A DNA stretch of 39,581 nucleotides from an uncultured Bacteroidales bacterium (GCA_905233625.1 CAJOFJ010000023.1:6025-45605), one strand, 5' to 3'. Counted from the stretch's first letter, positions 24,222 through 34,446 are shown. The notes: generated by a model not told the origin, from the sequence alone. A program made the numbers and translations.

Positions 24222-24229
24222 CAAAATTA
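24222..24229 (-). promoter_or_regulatory. -7 box of the esterase gene
   Basis: Minus-strand TAATTTTG; a second TATATTTG at 24208-24215 lies too close to the ATG to be the main one. Confidence 0.45.
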
Positions 24230-24280
24230 CAGAAAAAACTCCAAAGAATAGTAATAGTCCTCAAATTAAATCCTGAAATT

Positions 24281-24694
24281 TCATGCGACCACCTCTTCCG
24301 GATGATACAGCATAGCGCAACGGTCAATGATTTCGTTGGCAAGCTCGAAACCCGTATCGCAGATTTTTTTCTGCTTGATACCGTCGTAGCCCATAGCCAA
24401 GTGCATCGTGTTATATCCATCCACGATAAATGCCAGCAGTTTTTTGTCTCGCTCACTGGCAGCCTTCTTGTATTTGTCAATGTCGGGACGACCTTTGCGT
24501 TTGTTGATGCCGAACAAAGCGTCAAGTGCTATCAAACAACCGTTCCAGAGCGTGTTACCAGCCATTTTCACATATTTGCCATCCGTATATCGCCTCATTT
24601 CCGGGTCATAGTTTGCTCTCATGATGACCGTTGCCGCTTTGGAGACATATCTACGGGCTTCTTCAATGGGATTTTTTAATTCTTTATTCTCCAT
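24281..24694 (-). CDS. DUF5618-like small protein, copy 2
   Basis: 137 residues, a paralog of the protein at 263-661 with 70 percent identity by my count, ungapped, plus a five-residue C-terminal extension. Conserved blocks are again PIEEARRYV, KMAGNTLW and HLAMGYDG. Start ATG at 24694 with a good promoter 26 bases upstream. The upstream region is similar to that of copy 1 for about 120 bases. It lies between mfd and the esterase gene with no functional link to either that I can see. Function unknown; no enzymatic residues stand out. Confidence 0.85.
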   Translation of the reverse strand: MENKELKNPIEEARRYVSKAATVIMRANYDPEMRRYTDGKYVKMAGNTLWNGCLIALDALFGINKRKGRPDIDKYKKAASERDKKLLAFIVDGYNTMHLAMGYDGIKQKKICDTGFELANEIIDRCAMLYHPEEVVA

Positions 24695-24719
24695 AAATCA
24701 TCAATTGTTTTTCTGGTAG

Positions 24720-24749
24720 CAAATATACAACAAGAATAATACATATCAA
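24720..24749 (-). promoter_or_regulatory. promoter of DUF5618 copy 2
   Basis: Minus-strand TTG (24747-24749), 19-base spacer, TATATTTG (24720-24727): a near-perfect Bacteroidota promoter. AACATTTTAAC at 24804-24814 lies about 110 bases upstream of the start, the same distance as in copy 1. Confidence 0.7.
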
Positions 24750-24859
24750 GGATTTGTAGCAATTTTTTTGTTATTGCAAATCAATAAATTAAAAATAAAA
24801 GGAAACATTTTAACTAACAGTTGTTAAAATTCGAATGGAATTTTTGAAGGATTTGCTGA

Positions 24860-27800
24860 TTAAATCTGGTTCAGCCAGTGCACAGCAGACTTCACCGTGG
24901 GCACGCCGTGGATGGTGAGCACCGCCTTCTGGTTGTGCTCTTGAATCTGCACCTTGGGATGGTTTTTCTGCATAAAAGTGAGCACCCGCGTGAACATCTC
25001 AGACTCATAGAATGGAGAGTTGATAGATGGGGCGAAATAAGCCATTAACTTGTTGTTTTTCAAGGATATCTTCTCCAGATTCATCTCCGCGCCCTTGCGC
25101 CGTAAGGGAATGGTGCGCAACAGCTCCTGCGCCTCTTCCGGCAAGGGACCGAACATATCCGCCAGTTTCACACGGAACGCCTCCACCTCCTCCTCTTTCT
25201 TCATGTTCTGCAACTCCTTGTACAGACTCATACGCTCGCTCACACTGCTGACATAGTCGTTGGGCAACATGGCGCGGACATCGGTTTCCAGCAAGCAGTC
25301 ACGCAGCAGCAAGGCTGAATTGTCCGCCATTTCCACCTCCAGATGGTCCACATCGTGAAGTTCCAAAATGGCCTCATTCAGAATCTTCTGATACATCTCG
25401 AAGCCAATCTCGCTGATAAAACCGCTCTGGTCAGCCCCCAGAATGTCACCTGCGCCACGGATATCCAGGTCGCGCATGGCAATCTGCAAGCCGCTGCCAA
25501 TGTCGGAGAAGTCCTCGATAGCCTGCAAACGCTTACGGGCCTGCTCGTTCAACTCTTCGAAAGAGCGCACCAGCATATAGCAGAACGCCTTCTTGTTGTT
25601 ACGCCCCACCCTGCCCCTCAGCTGATGCAGCACATTGAGGGCAAAGTTCTGGGCATCGTTGATAATCATGGTGTTGGCGTTGGTCACATCCAAGCCCGAC
25701 TCCACAATAGTAGTTGATACCAGCACATCGTAGTCACCGGCCAGGAATTTAAGCATGATTTCCTCCAACTGGGTTCCGTCCATCTGTCCATGACCCACAG
25801 CAACACGGGCATCGGGCACCAAACGCTGCACCAAGCCCGCCACCTCGTAAATATTCTGAATTTTGTTGTGCACAAAGAACACTTGTCCGCCACGACTGAT
25901 TTCGTAGGAAACCGCATCTCTAATCAGCTCTTCATCAAAAAGATGCACCTCAGTCTGGATAGGATAACGGTTGGGCGGCGGCGTGGTGATGACCGAAATG
26001 TCGCGGGCACCCATCAGCGAGAACTGCAAGGTTCGCGGAATGGGCGTTGCAGACATGGTCAGCGTGTCCACATCGTATTTGATTTCGCGCAGCTTCTCTT
26101 TGGCGGCCACGCCAAACTTCTGTTCCTCGTCAATCACCAGCAGACCCAAGTCTTTGAATTCCACATCCTTGCTGAGCAAACGGTGGGTACCGATGATGAT
26201 ATCAATACTGCCTTCCTTCAGTTTTTTCAGGGTTTCTTTGATTTGTTTGGCAGTCTTGAAACGGTTGACATACTCCACCGTGCAAGGCATGTTGGACAAA
26301 CGCTCGGAGAAGGTGGTGTAATGCTGCAAAGCCAGCACTGTGGTGGGCACGAGCACCGCCACCTGCTTGCTGTCCGCCACCGCCTTGAACGCCGCACGGA
26401 TAGCGATTTCCGTCTTGCCAAAGCCCACATCACCGCAAATCAGGCGGTCCATGGGATGCTGGCTCTCCATGTCGTTTTTCACCTCGTTCAGCGACTTCAC
26501 CTGGTCAGGGGTGTCCTCGTAAATGAACGAGGCCTCCAACTCGTTCTGCAAGTAGCTGTCGGGCGAGAATGCAAAGCCGTCTTTGGCTTTTCGCTTGGCA
26601 TACAGCTGTATCAGGTCGATGGCCAACTCCTTCACCCGCTTTTTGGTGCGCTCTTTCACACGGTCCCAAGTGCCGGAACCCAGTCGGTGAAGCTTGGGCG
26701 CCATACCGTCCTTGCCCACATACTTGCTGATTTTGTGCAACGAGTGGATGCTGATATAAAGCAGGTCGCCATCCAACCTCCTGCTCCTTTCCATTCACAT
26801 CCATCTTTTGAAGACCCTCGTAAATGCCGATACCATGGTCGATATGTACCACATAATCACCGGGTTGCAGGTCATAAATCTCCTTCAGCGTGAACTGCTC
26901 GCTCTTCTTGTAGCGGTCGCGGATCGAGAAACGGTGGTATTTCTCAAAGAACTGATGATCCGTATAGACACAAAGTCCGGAATGGGTGTCCGTAAAGCCC
27001 TCGTGCAAGACAAAATCGCAGGGTGTATATAACTGACCTATAGTATATTCCGTTTTCTTGGCCGCATTATACTTGTCCAGCAGCTCGTGCATGATCATTT
27101 CCACACGACCCAGCTGGTTTTCATTCTCCGACAGGAAAAGGGTTTGGTAGCCATGCTCCAGATTCGATATCCATTCATCCAACAGCAAATCAAAATTCTT
27201 GCCGAAAGTATTTTGGGGTTTGATATCGAAATTAATATCCAAGACAATATTATCCAGCGTATTGCCATTGATTTCCGCACAAGCATGCCGGCTCAGTTCC
27301 TGACAGACCGTGTCGCCATCCAAGTAAAAATCCGACGGATTCAAGGAAGTCGTTTTGCCATCATCAGCCACAAACTCTTCCTCCATCTTGTGGAAATTGG
27401 CATTCAGCTGACTGCGGATATCACGGATATTTTTCAGCCAGCAGACGGTATCCTTACCCAGAAAAGCCATCATGGAGACACGCTCCTCCACGGTTTCCAC
27501 AGAAGACAAGTAAGGCATAATATGCAATTTATCAGTCTCTTTGACAGACAATTGCGTATTGGTATCAAACTGGCGGATGGAATCAACATGCTCGCCTGCC
27601 AACTCGATACGGTAAGGGAATTCCTCGGAGAAAGAAAAGACATCGAAGATACCACCACGCCAAGCAAACTGGCCGGGTTCAAAGACAAACTCCTCCTGTT
27701 TGTATCCGTATTCAAACAGAAAATCGAGGAAAGTCTCCACTGGCAAAATCTCGCCTTTAGTAACTGTAAATGAGTTACTTTGGATATATTTTTTGGATAA

Positions 27801-28220
27801 AATCTTCTCAGAAAGAGCTTCCGGATAGGAAACAATCACATAATGACCCTCGTCCTGCGTCAACTTACTGATGATTTCCGAACGCAGTTTCACATTGGCA
27901 TTGTCCACCTCCTCGTACTTGGACGCGCGGCGGTAGGAAGCCGGCAAATAATGTATTTTCTTGTCTTGCAATGCCTTATCCTGATCATGCAGCAAGAATT
28001 CCAGATCATGATAGAAGAAAGCGGCGGATTCCCGTTCAGGGAAAACAAAAAGCTGATGCTGAAGCAGTTCCGTGAACAGAGGAGCCGTCAACAAGGCCAA
28101 AGCAGTTTCATTCAGGCCTTCCAATGCAATATTCTTCTTATCAGACGTTTGCAAAAGGGTTGCGGCAATCTGTGCTTTCTGCTGGGGGCAAAAGGCCTGG
28201 ATCAGTTCGTCGGGAGTCAT
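24860..28220 (-). pseudogene. mfd: transcription-repair coupling factor Mfd, interrupted by a frameshift
   Basis: Mfd removes RNA polymerase stalled at DNA damage and recruits UvrA. The reading frame is split: the N-terminal part (28220 to about 26775, 482 codons) holds the UvrB-like region and the start of the RNA-polymerase-interacting domain (GDYVVHIDHGIGIYEG). The rest (about 26773 to 24860, 637 codons) holds the translocase with Walker A CGDVGFGKTE, DEEQ box VIDEEQKFG and the C-terminal UvrA-inhibitory domain. At the junction about 17 bases are missing compared with related proteins (expected IKLVYQ-like strand), which shifts the frame. Everything else looks intact, so it is either a very recent mutation or an assembly error. 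The start ATG overlaps the rluA stop (ATGA). Confidence 0.9.
26773..26777 (-). other. site of the mfd frameshift
   Basis: On the minus strand the codons for NGKEQEV end at 26775, and the codons for DGDLLYISIHSLH begin at 26773 in another frame, with a single extra G between them. Family alignment from memory expects about six codons here, so 17 bases appear lost. Confidence 0.7.
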
Positions 28221-28897
28221 TCGGTCAGTTTTGGTTTGGTCAGTTCACCCGCGGTCACGTCAATAGGAAGATGTGAAACGGGATGTTCAAATATCAGTCG
28301 ATGGGCTTGCAAACTGATGGAGCCATCCGGGTTGGAGCGTTTCGCGCCATATTTCAGGTCACCCTTGATGCAGTGTCCCATGGCGGCCAGCTGCACTCTG
28401 ATCTGGTGATGACGGCCAGTCTGCAATTCCACTTCCAATAGCGAGTATCTATTATATTTTTCAATAACTTTGTAAGAGAGAACCGCCTTGCGGGCACCTT
28501 CGGTATGTTCATCCACGCAGAAACTCTTATTCAGTTTCTCATTTTTCCGAAGGTAATTGGTCAGAACCGCCTCTTCCTGTTCGGGGCAGCCTTCCACCAA
28601 AGCCCAGTAAATCTTGCGGATCAGATGGTTTTTCACCAGCTCGTTCATGCGAGCAAGTGCCTTGGAAGTCTTGGCGTAAATCACCGCCCCGCCAACGGGT
28701 CGGTCGATACGATGCACCAAGCCGCAAAACACATTGCCGGACTTGTTATAAGTCACTTTCAGGTAGTCGCGCACTGCCTCCAGCAAGGGCTCATCGCCGG
28801 TTTTATCCCCCTGGACGATTTCACCGGGCAGTTTGTCGACAATAATCAGATGATTGTCCTCGTATAGGATCCGCTCGCTAATATTGCTCTTTCTCAT
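28217..28897 (-). CDS. RluA-family pseudouridine synthase
   Basis: Isomerises uridine to pseudouridine in rRNA or tRNA. 226 residues with the catalytic motif HRIDRPVGG (Asp65) and [12 protein letters not shown] toward the C-terminus. There is no N-terminal S4 domain, so it is a short form; which RNA site it modifies (RluA, RluC/D, TruC type) cannot be read from the sequence. Its stop overlaps the mfd start by four bases, and its start overlaps panB by 20 bases, so panB-rluA-mfd form one tightly coupled operon. Confidence 0.9.
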   Translation of the reverse strand: MRKSNISERILYEDNHLIIVDKLPGEIVQGDKTGDEPLLEAVRDYLKVTYNKSGNVFCGLVHRIDRPVGGAVIYAKTSKALARMNELVKNHLIRKIYWALVEGCPEQEEAVLTNYLRKNEKLNKSFCVDEHTEGARKAVLSYKVIEKYNRYSLLEVELQTGRHHQIRVQLAAMGHCIKGDLKYGAKRSNPDGSISLQAHRLIFEHPVSHLPIDVTAGELTKPKLTE

Positions 28898-29699
28898 TCG
28901 GGAAATCCACGGCTTTTACATCACTGATATAATGGGAGACAGCATTGATAATCTCTTCACTCAAAGAATGATAGCGGCGCAGGAAACGCGGAGAGAACTG
29001 CTGGGTGATGCCCATCATATCGTGAAATACCAGCACCTGTCCCGAGGTCGCGGAACCTGCTCCGATACCGATAGTCGGGATAGAAACCGTTTCAGTTACT
29101 CGTTTGGCCAAGTCGGCGGGAATCTTCTCCAACACGATAGCGAAACAGCCGTGTTCTTCCAACACCTTGGCGTCCGAAATCAATTTCTCGGCCTCTTTCT
29201 CCTCTGTTGCTCTCACCGAATAGGTGCCGAACTTGTTGATTGACTGAGGAGTGAGTCCCAGATGTCCCATCACTGGAATGCCAGCGGTCAGGATACGGTC
29301 AATAGACTCAGTGATTTCCACACCACCTTCTATTTTCACCGCATCGGCGCCCGACTCCTTCATGATGCGGATAGCGGAATGCAAGGCTTCTATGGAGTTG
29401 CCCTGATAGGTACCGAAAGGCATGTCCACCACCACCAAGGCGCGCGAGACAGCGCGAACCACGGAAGAGGCATGATAAATCATATTGTCGAGGGTGATAG
29501 GCAGGGTTGTGGTATAGCCCGCCATCACATTGGCAGCGGAATCGCCCACCAAAATCACATCAATTTTGGCCATATCCAACAACTTCGCTGTGGAATAGTC
29601 GTAGGCGGTGAGCATAGCTATCTTCTCCCCCTCATTGCGCATGCGCTGCAATATATTGGTGGTCACCTTATTCACATCGCTATAAAGATACGCTGACAT
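28878..29699 (-). CDS. panB: 3-methyl-2-oxobutanoate hydroxymethyltransferase
   Basis: First committed step of pantothenate (coenzyme A) synthesis; it transfers a hydroxymethyl group from methylene-tetrahydrofolate to ketoisovalerate. 273 residues. Active-site residues: Asp53 (VGDSAANVM), Asp92 (VDMPFGTY), Lys122 and Glu124 (VKIEGG), Glu191 ([10 protein letters not shown]). All are present. It uses the cofactor pool that FolD interconverts, but the two genes are 27 kb apart. First gene of the panB-rluA-mfd operon; I see no clear TAnnTTTG in the 60 bases upstream, so transcription may come from the barrel gene before it. Confidence 0.96.
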   Translation of the reverse strand: MSAYLYSDVNKVTTNILQRMRNEGEKIAMLTAYDYSTAKLLDMAKIDVILVGDSAANVMAGYTTTLPITLDNMIYHASSVVRAVSRALVVVDMPFGTYQGNSIEALHSAIRIMKESGADAVKIEGGVEITESIDRILTAGIPVMGHLGLTPQSINKFGTYSVRATEEKEAEKLISDAKVLEEHGCFAIVLEKIPADLAKRVTETVSIPTIGIGAGSATSGQVLVFHDMMGITQQFSPRFLRRYHSLSEEIINAVSHYISDVKAVDFPNEKEQY

Positions 29700-29759
29700 A
29701 ACAATCTTAAAATTGGTTAAATCAATATCGTTTACTAAATTGAATAAACTTAAAAAAAA

Positions 29760-30512
29760 TTAAAATAGGCTTATAGAGACTCCCAGAGACATCGGATAGA
29801 TAGCAGGGCCCGTGCCTTTGTTAAAGATTTTGTTGACATGCACGCTATAGAAAACAGCGAAGGCCTTCCAACCAATACGGGTATAGGCTTCCACACTGAT
29901 CTTCTGAGTGTTGTATATCTCTCTGCTTTTATAATGTCGATTCGAGATTCCTCCTTCCGGATCAGAGCCCTTATAGTTTTGAGACACTTCAGCAATCAGA
30001 CCCACACGCACACCGACCGAAAATTTGAATCCGCTTTTCTTATGACGGTATCTGAACTCTATCGGAAGTGCACAGTTCATATAGTTGATTCTGTTCAACT
30101 TATATTTGATATTATCATCAATCACATAATACTTCATAATCCATCCATCGCCAACCTTCAGCAAAGAATTGGTAAACTGGGAAAAATATGAATAGCTCAA
30201 GCCGAGACCGAAAGAAATCGGACTGTTGTTAGGCAGTTTGAAATCCCATAGGATGGATACCGCGAAACCCGGATCAAACTTCATGTGTTTAACCTCTTTA
30301 GGCATTCCAAACCAGAATGAATGATATATGTCTATATTCAGGCGGTCGCGCACAATTTCCGGTTTCTCTTCCCCCGTAGGATTGAGAAGTTTCTCCACTT
30401 TCTCTTTAGCCTTTTTGTTTTTTCTTTGAGCTGTAGTATCCTGACTTTCCTGTGCGTATGCGCCGAAGCACACTGCCACCATCAATACGAGGATAAAAAA
30501 TTTCCTTTTCAT
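29760..30512 (-). CDS. outer-membrane beta-barrel protein
   Basis: 250 residues with the start at 30512, where MKRKFFILVLMVAVCFGAYAQ is a typical signal peptide. The longer frame from 30560 would add 16 residues before the signal and would overlap the promoter at 30533. The mature protein opens with a charged segment (KKAKEKVEKL) and then alternates beta strands rich in Phe, Tyr and Gly (FGLGLSYSYFSQF), ending in SLGVSISLF with a terminal Phe, as barrel proteins often do. AGAAGG two bases before the ATG resembles a Shine-Dalgarno, unusual here. Function unknown. Confidence 0.8.
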   Translation of the reverse strand: MKRKFFILVLMVAVCFGAYAQESQDTTAQRKNKKAKEKVEKLLNPTGEEKPEIVRDRLNIDIYHSFWFGMPKEVKHMKFDPGFAVSILWDFKLPNNSPISFGLGLSYSYFSQFTNSLLKVGDGWIMKYYVIDDNIKYKLNRINYMNCALPIEFRYRHKKSGFKFSVGVRVGLIAEVSQNYKGSDPEGGISNRHYKSREIYNTQKISVEAYTRIGWKAFAVFYSVHVNKIFNKGTGPAIYPMSLGVSISLF

Positions 30513-30532
30513 ACCTTCTACATTAGAATCTG

Positions 30533-30540
30533 CAAAGATA
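30533..30540 (-). promoter_or_regulatory. -7 box of the barrel gene at 29760-30512
   Basis: Minus-strand TATCTTTG, 20 bases before the chosen start. The perfect palindrome ATGTGCACAT (30553-30562) lies just upstream where a -33 element or operator would sit. Confidence 0.5.
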
Positions 30541-30711
30541 CAATTTTTTTTAATGTGCACATGTAAAGATATGGTATTTTTTCAAGGGTAAACGAATATG
30601 TCTGTTTTAGAAGCTCTAACCGTGTAGGAACATAGGTCAACACGCAATGGAAAACGCGCCATGTTCCATCTGCAAAAAAATATATATCTATTGCGAGTAA
30701 TCACTCATCAG

Positions 30712-30748
30712 ATTTGCCGTAATTTCTCTTTCGAGACTTACGGCAAAT
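30712..30748 (-). terminator. hairpin overlapping the cdd stop codon
   Basis: ATTTGCCGTAA (30748-30738, containing the stop TAA) pairs perfectly with TTACGGCAAAT (30722-30712). Inside, TCTC-GAAA-GAGA adds a GNRA-type tetraloop stem. There is no T tract directly after it; a T run occurs only 30 bases later. It may terminate or stabilise the transcript. Confidence 0.6.
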
Positions 30749-31223
30749 ATTCATTACTAAACGAGAACGGCAGCAAATCGCTGATGCTCTTCAACACATA
30801 CACCTCACCTTCTTCGCCGGCCAGCAGCACCTCTATATGCTGGTTGAATTTCTGCTCATACTCCAGCAACGCCTGACGGCAGCTGCCACAAGGCGACACC
30901 GGCTTAGTCAATTTCTCTGTTGGATTTATCGCCGTGATAGCCAACTTGTTAAACGGAATCTCAGGATATTGTGCCGAGGCATAAAATATGGCGGTTCTCT
31001 CCGCACACAAACCCGATGGATACGCAGCATTTTCCTGGTTATTGCCTGTCACAATCTCACCGTTGTTCAGCAGCAAAGCCGCTCCAACCTTGAAATTGGA
31101 ATATGGGGAGTATGCTTTCTTGGCCGCCTCTTGTGCCATCTCGAGCAACTTCTGCCACTCCGCAGGCAACTCCAAGCGGTCATCATAAACAGTTATCCTT
31201 GAAATCAATTCCAGCGTTTTCAT
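30738..31223 (-). CDS. cdd: cytidine deaminase
   Basis: A zinc enzyme of pyrimidine salvage that turns cytidine and deoxycytidine into uridine forms. 161 residues with CAERTAIF (Cys73, Glu75) and PCGSCRQAL (Cys112, Cys115), the homotetrameric type. The start at 31223 gives a family-like N-terminus and overlaps the 3' end of the O-antigen-ligase-like gene by 41 bases, so translation of the two is probably coupled. Downstream lies a hairpin that includes its own stop codon. Confidence 0.94.
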   Translation of the reverse strand: MKTLELISRITVYDDRLELPAEWQKLLEMAQEAAKKAYSPYSNFKVGAALLLNNGEIVTGNNQENAAYPSGLCAERTAIFYASAQYPEIPFNKLAITAINPTEKLTKPVSPCGSCRQALLEYEQKFNQHIEVLLAGEEGEVYVLKSISDLLPFSFSNEYLP

Positions 31224-32757
31224 ATCGATTTAAGTTAAATGCGTACAACAATAATGAATTCATGATGGCGAACAGTGTCAGTCCCGCCTCCGTTTCCAGC
31301 GTATCCTCAGTGAACATAGACCCCACCAAAATAATGAAAAAGGCCACATAGACATAACTGATATTCTTTTTTTGTTCGAAGAAAGGATAAATCAACATCA
31401 AGACGAAATACAGCACCACAAAAAAACCACCCATGAGCCAAAAAGTAAGCCATTGATTATGACAACCTGTACGGTCTTTGCCCACTAAACTGCTTCCATC
31501 TTCTGCTAACTGCTCTCCCACCGCGGTCTTATGGTTACCCAGTCCAACACCGAAGATCCAATTGTGCCGAATCTTATGCCATGCCGCGCGCCAATACTCC
31601 ACCCTTTGCAGAACCGTGGAATTCTGCACATCACCATAGTACCGATACAATTCAATACTGAAAAATATCGGATATAAAGCACGTTTGACACCAAAACGAC
31701 TGGTATATTCCACATTGGCGACGCCTTGTTCAATATTATACACATCCTGTTCTGTCAAATTCATTACCCCAATACTATCCTTACGCAAATGGCAAGAATT
31801 CAAATAACGGATCAGTGTTTCCTTCAGCAGCGGCTCATCCAAAGAATGCTGACTCCTTTGCGCCCATGCCTGTTCCAATTCCTCCGAGCACACATACATG
31901 CCTGTATATGATCCATTTTCAACAATGAAACTGCAATTTTTATCATACAATCGTCCATTCACCGTCAAGGAATCCACCATAAAGCACTGATCCTCACTCA
32001 CATGAAAATACTGCCAACTCACACTTCCCACCCATACCACAAAAACAGAAAGCAGACACAACATCCCCATTGCTGTCAGGCGATAAAAGCGCTCTTTCCA
32101 ATGACATGCCAGAATATATCCCAAATAAATCACTGCCACCGCCAACAACAAAACAATACCTGTTAATGTTTGTGCAATAAACAAATACAACAGAAGCCAG
32201 GCACTCATCACGCTTGCGAATATCCGTAAGGCGGCAGGCTGTTTCTTCTCTCGAAACGCATAATACAAAAGCAACACGATAGCCACATCAACACACAAAC
32301 TAAAGCGTATATGAGAGATAAAAACCGAAATCTCCCGGATATCCACCACATCATGCGTCATGTAATACACTGAAGAATAGATTGTTGAGAATAGCACACT
32401 CAACACAAAGGCCCCCAGAACAATAAAAAGTTCCTTACGATTAAAAGGTCTTGAACTTGCCACAATCACAGGAGCAAGGTATAGTGGCAATTTGCAGCTC
32501 CAATAGTCCAACGCAGTCAGAGCATCGTCTGTCTGGATAAAACCCAGCAGCATTACGAAAAGGAAAAGGAAGGCAACGATAGCGGACTTTTGCTCTTTCA
32601 GGCGTTGCCACTTGTTCTTGAAATCACCCTCTATCAGCCAGTTAGCAGCCAGAAAAATCAGCATCATGCTCATCATATATCTTGACAGCGGAATAGCGAC
32701 ACACAATGCCGCCATCAGCAACACATAAAGCCCATGATGTACCTGAAGTCTGCTCAA
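31183..32757 (-). CDS. O-antigen ligase-like (Wzy_C) membrane protein
   Basis: 524 residues, about 11-12 hydrophobic segments, with a large soluble loop between roughly 245 and 400 as in WaaL and Wzy proteins. The loop contains RVEYWRAAWHKIRHN and GVGLGNHK, and HNQWL follows, the conserved arginine/histidine region of the family. It may ligate O-antigen to lipid A core, polymerise a glycan, or glycosylate proteins. In Bacteroidota with T9SS, WaaL-type ligases also attach A-LPS. It starts five bases after the S41 protease gene ends. Confidence 0.82.
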   Translation of the reverse strand: MSRLQVHHGLYVLLMAALCVAIPLSRYMMSMMLIFLAANWLIEGDFKNKWQRLKEQKSAIVAFLFLFVMLLGFIQTDDALTALDYWSCKLPLYLAPVIVASSRPFNRKELFIVLGAFVLSVLFSTIYSSVYYMTHDVVDIREISVFISHIRFSLCVDVAIVLLLYYAFREKKQPAALRIFASVMSAWLLLYLFIAQTLTGIVLLLAVAVIYLGYILACHWKERFYRLTAMGMLCLLSVFVVWVGSVSWQYFHVSEDQCFMVDSLTVNGRLYDKNCSFIVENGSYTGMYVCSEELEQAWAQRSQHSLDEPLLKETLIRYLNSCHLRKDSIGVMNLTEQDVYNIEQGVANVEYTSRFGVKRALYPIFFSIELYRYYGDVQNSTVLQRVEYWRAAWHKIRHNWIFGVGLGNHKTAVGEQLAEDGSSLVGKDRTGCHNQWLTFWLMGGFFVVLYFVLMLIYPFFEQKKNISYVYVAFFIILVGSMFTEDTLETEAGLTLFAIMNSLLLYAFNLNRYENAGIDFKDNCL

Positions 32758-32762
32758 AATTC

Positions 32763-34412
32763 TTATTTTTGACCTAAGATTGATTTGTAACGAGGCTGAT
32801 CGAGTAACAATTGTTTGGCAGCGCTAATCTCCGGATCACAGCGAAGCATATCCACATATTTACCTTTCTGATAATAATACCTGCTGATGATTTCAGAAGC
32901 GAGATAATCTGATATTTCGTTTTTATATTTCTGCAATTCAGTACTTTTCTCCTCCTCTATTTTTTTCTTCATGTCGTCATACAAAGATGAAATGTCTCCA
33001 AAATACTTCTCATCCTCCGCCACTTCCTTCAGTTCTTCTAAAGCTTTTTCAGTTTCGGTAGTGTAAGTATATTCTTTATCTTTCAAGAAATGGACAAAAT
33101 CATTGTAAATCTCATCGGTCACCACAAAATCCTTAGCTGGTGGAATGGTGGCATGTGTAGCACGATATTGGGTGGCATAATCGAAAATATGATTATTCAA
33201 CACCAATGCCAATAACAGGTTACTGGCCACGGTATCGGGTGAAATCACATCTGGTTCCACACCTCCTTTATCGTATACTGTTCTTCCATTTTTGGTTTTG
33301 AATGCCACTGCCAACGAATCCGGAATCTTGGTATGCGAGGGTGTCAACGTATCATTCTTGAAGTACTCGATATTCTGGACGCATCGTCCACTGGGAATGT
33401 AATACTTCGCAATAGTTATCTTCAAGGAAGTGTTATAGCTTAAAGGTAAAATATTCTGAACCAATCCTTTGCCAAAAGTCTTGTGGCCCATAATCACGCC
33501 TCTGTCCAAATCCTGGAACGCTCCTGACACAATTTCGGAGGCAGAGGCGCTGTACTCGTTCACCAGCACCACCACCGGAATATTCTTGTCCGTCACAGGG
33601 AAACGCGTTTTATACATATTGTGCTGGGACTCGAGTTTGCCTTTCGTTTCTGAAATCATGGTGCCCTGATCCACAAAGATGTTCATGATATTGACCGCCT
33701 CTTGCAGCAGACCACCTCCATTGTTCCGCAAGTCAAAAATCAGGTATTTCATTCCCTGCTCTTTCAACTTGACAAAAGCCTCCTTCACCTCGCTACTGGC
33801 TTTTTCGGTAAACTGATCCAGCTTGATATAGCCCACTTCTTCGTTTACCATGTCATAATATGGCACACTCGGGAACTTGATTTCCTTGCGTGTCACATCG
33901 AATGAAAGCGGCTTGGACTCTCCGTAACGCTCCACCTCAATATTGATTTTGGTGCCCGGCTGTCCCTTAAGGTATTCGCTCACATCAGAAGAGCTTCTGT
34001 TCTTCATCGACTGCTTGTTCACGCTGAGGATGCGGTCACCAGCCATGAGTCCTGCCTGCTGCGCCGGGCAGTCCTCGTAGGGCTCGGAGATGACGATATA
34101 GTCGCCATGCTGCTGAATCAGCGCTCCGATGCCGCCATACTGGCCTTTGGTCATCATCTTGTAATCTTCAAGTTGAGATTCTGGATAATACACCGTGTAC
34201 GGATCCAAACTCGACAGCATGGCGTCGATAGCGGTCTTGGTCAGATCGCCAGGGGATATTTCGTCAGCATATTTCGCATTCAGCTCTTTCAGAATCGACA
34301 CGAAAATATCCACGTTCTTGGCGATTTCAAAATCATGCTGCGCCTTACAATTATTTATAAATAAAGTAGTTGTAAAAAAGAAGAGAATAAGTATAGATGA
34401 AATTTTTCTCAT
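32763..34412 (-). CDS. S41 C-terminal processing peptidase (CtpA/Prc-like)
   Basis: An exported serine protease with a Ser-Lys dyad. 549 residues: signal peptide (about 1-24), helical region, PDZ domain (about 88-165, GGIGALIQQ start) and peptidase domain with NEYSASASE (Ser290) and, 25 residues later, FGKG (Lys315). The C-terminal 150 residues form the family's helical tail. Periplasmic processing of membrane or secreted proteins is the expected role. First gene of a likely protease-ligase-cdd operon, with its promoter at 34439-34446. Confidence 0.94.
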   Translation of the reverse strand: MRKISSILILFFFTTTLFINNCKAQHDFEIAKNVDIFVSILKELNAKYADEISPGDLTKTAIDAMLSSLDPYTVYYPESQLEDYKMMTKGQYGGIGALIQQHGDYIVISEPYEDCPAQQAGLMAGDRILSVNKQSMKNRSSSDVSEYLKGQPGTKINIEVERYGESKPLSFDVTRKEIKFPSVPYYDMVNEEVGYIKLDQFTEKASSEVKEAFVKLKEQGMKYLIFDLRNNGGGLLQEAVNIMNIFVDQGTMISETKGKLESQHNMYKTRFPVTDKNIPVVVLVNEYSASASEIVSGAFQDLDRGVIMGHKTFGKGLVQNILPLSYNTSLKITIAKYYIPSGRCVQNIEYFKNDTLTPSHTKIPDSLAVAFKTKNGRTVYDKGGVEPDVISPDTVASNLLLALVLNNHIFDYATQYRATHATIPPAKDFVVTDEIYNDFVHFLKDKEYTYTTETEKALEELKEVAEDEKYFGDISSLYDDMKKKIEEEKSTELQKYKNEISDYLASEIISRYYYQKGKYVDMLRCDPEISAAKQLLLDQPRYKSILGQK

Positions 34413-34438
34413 AGATGTTTCCTTAGAAATTATTCATA

Positions 34439-34446
34439 CAAAAATA
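34439..34446 (-). promoter_or_regulatory. -7 box of the S41 protease gene
   Basis: Minus-strand TATTTTTG lies 26 bases before the ATG; AAGGAAA closer to the start may help ribosome binding. Confidence 0.5.

Noticed and set aside
25790-26893. A 367-codon plus-strand frame opposite mfd
   Set aside because: Antisense of the helicase domain, His-rich composition typical of shadow frames, no promoter.
24860-28220. Two separate genes, a UvrB-like protein and a helicase
   Set aside because: Together they give the full Mfd domain order, and the break falls inside one domain.
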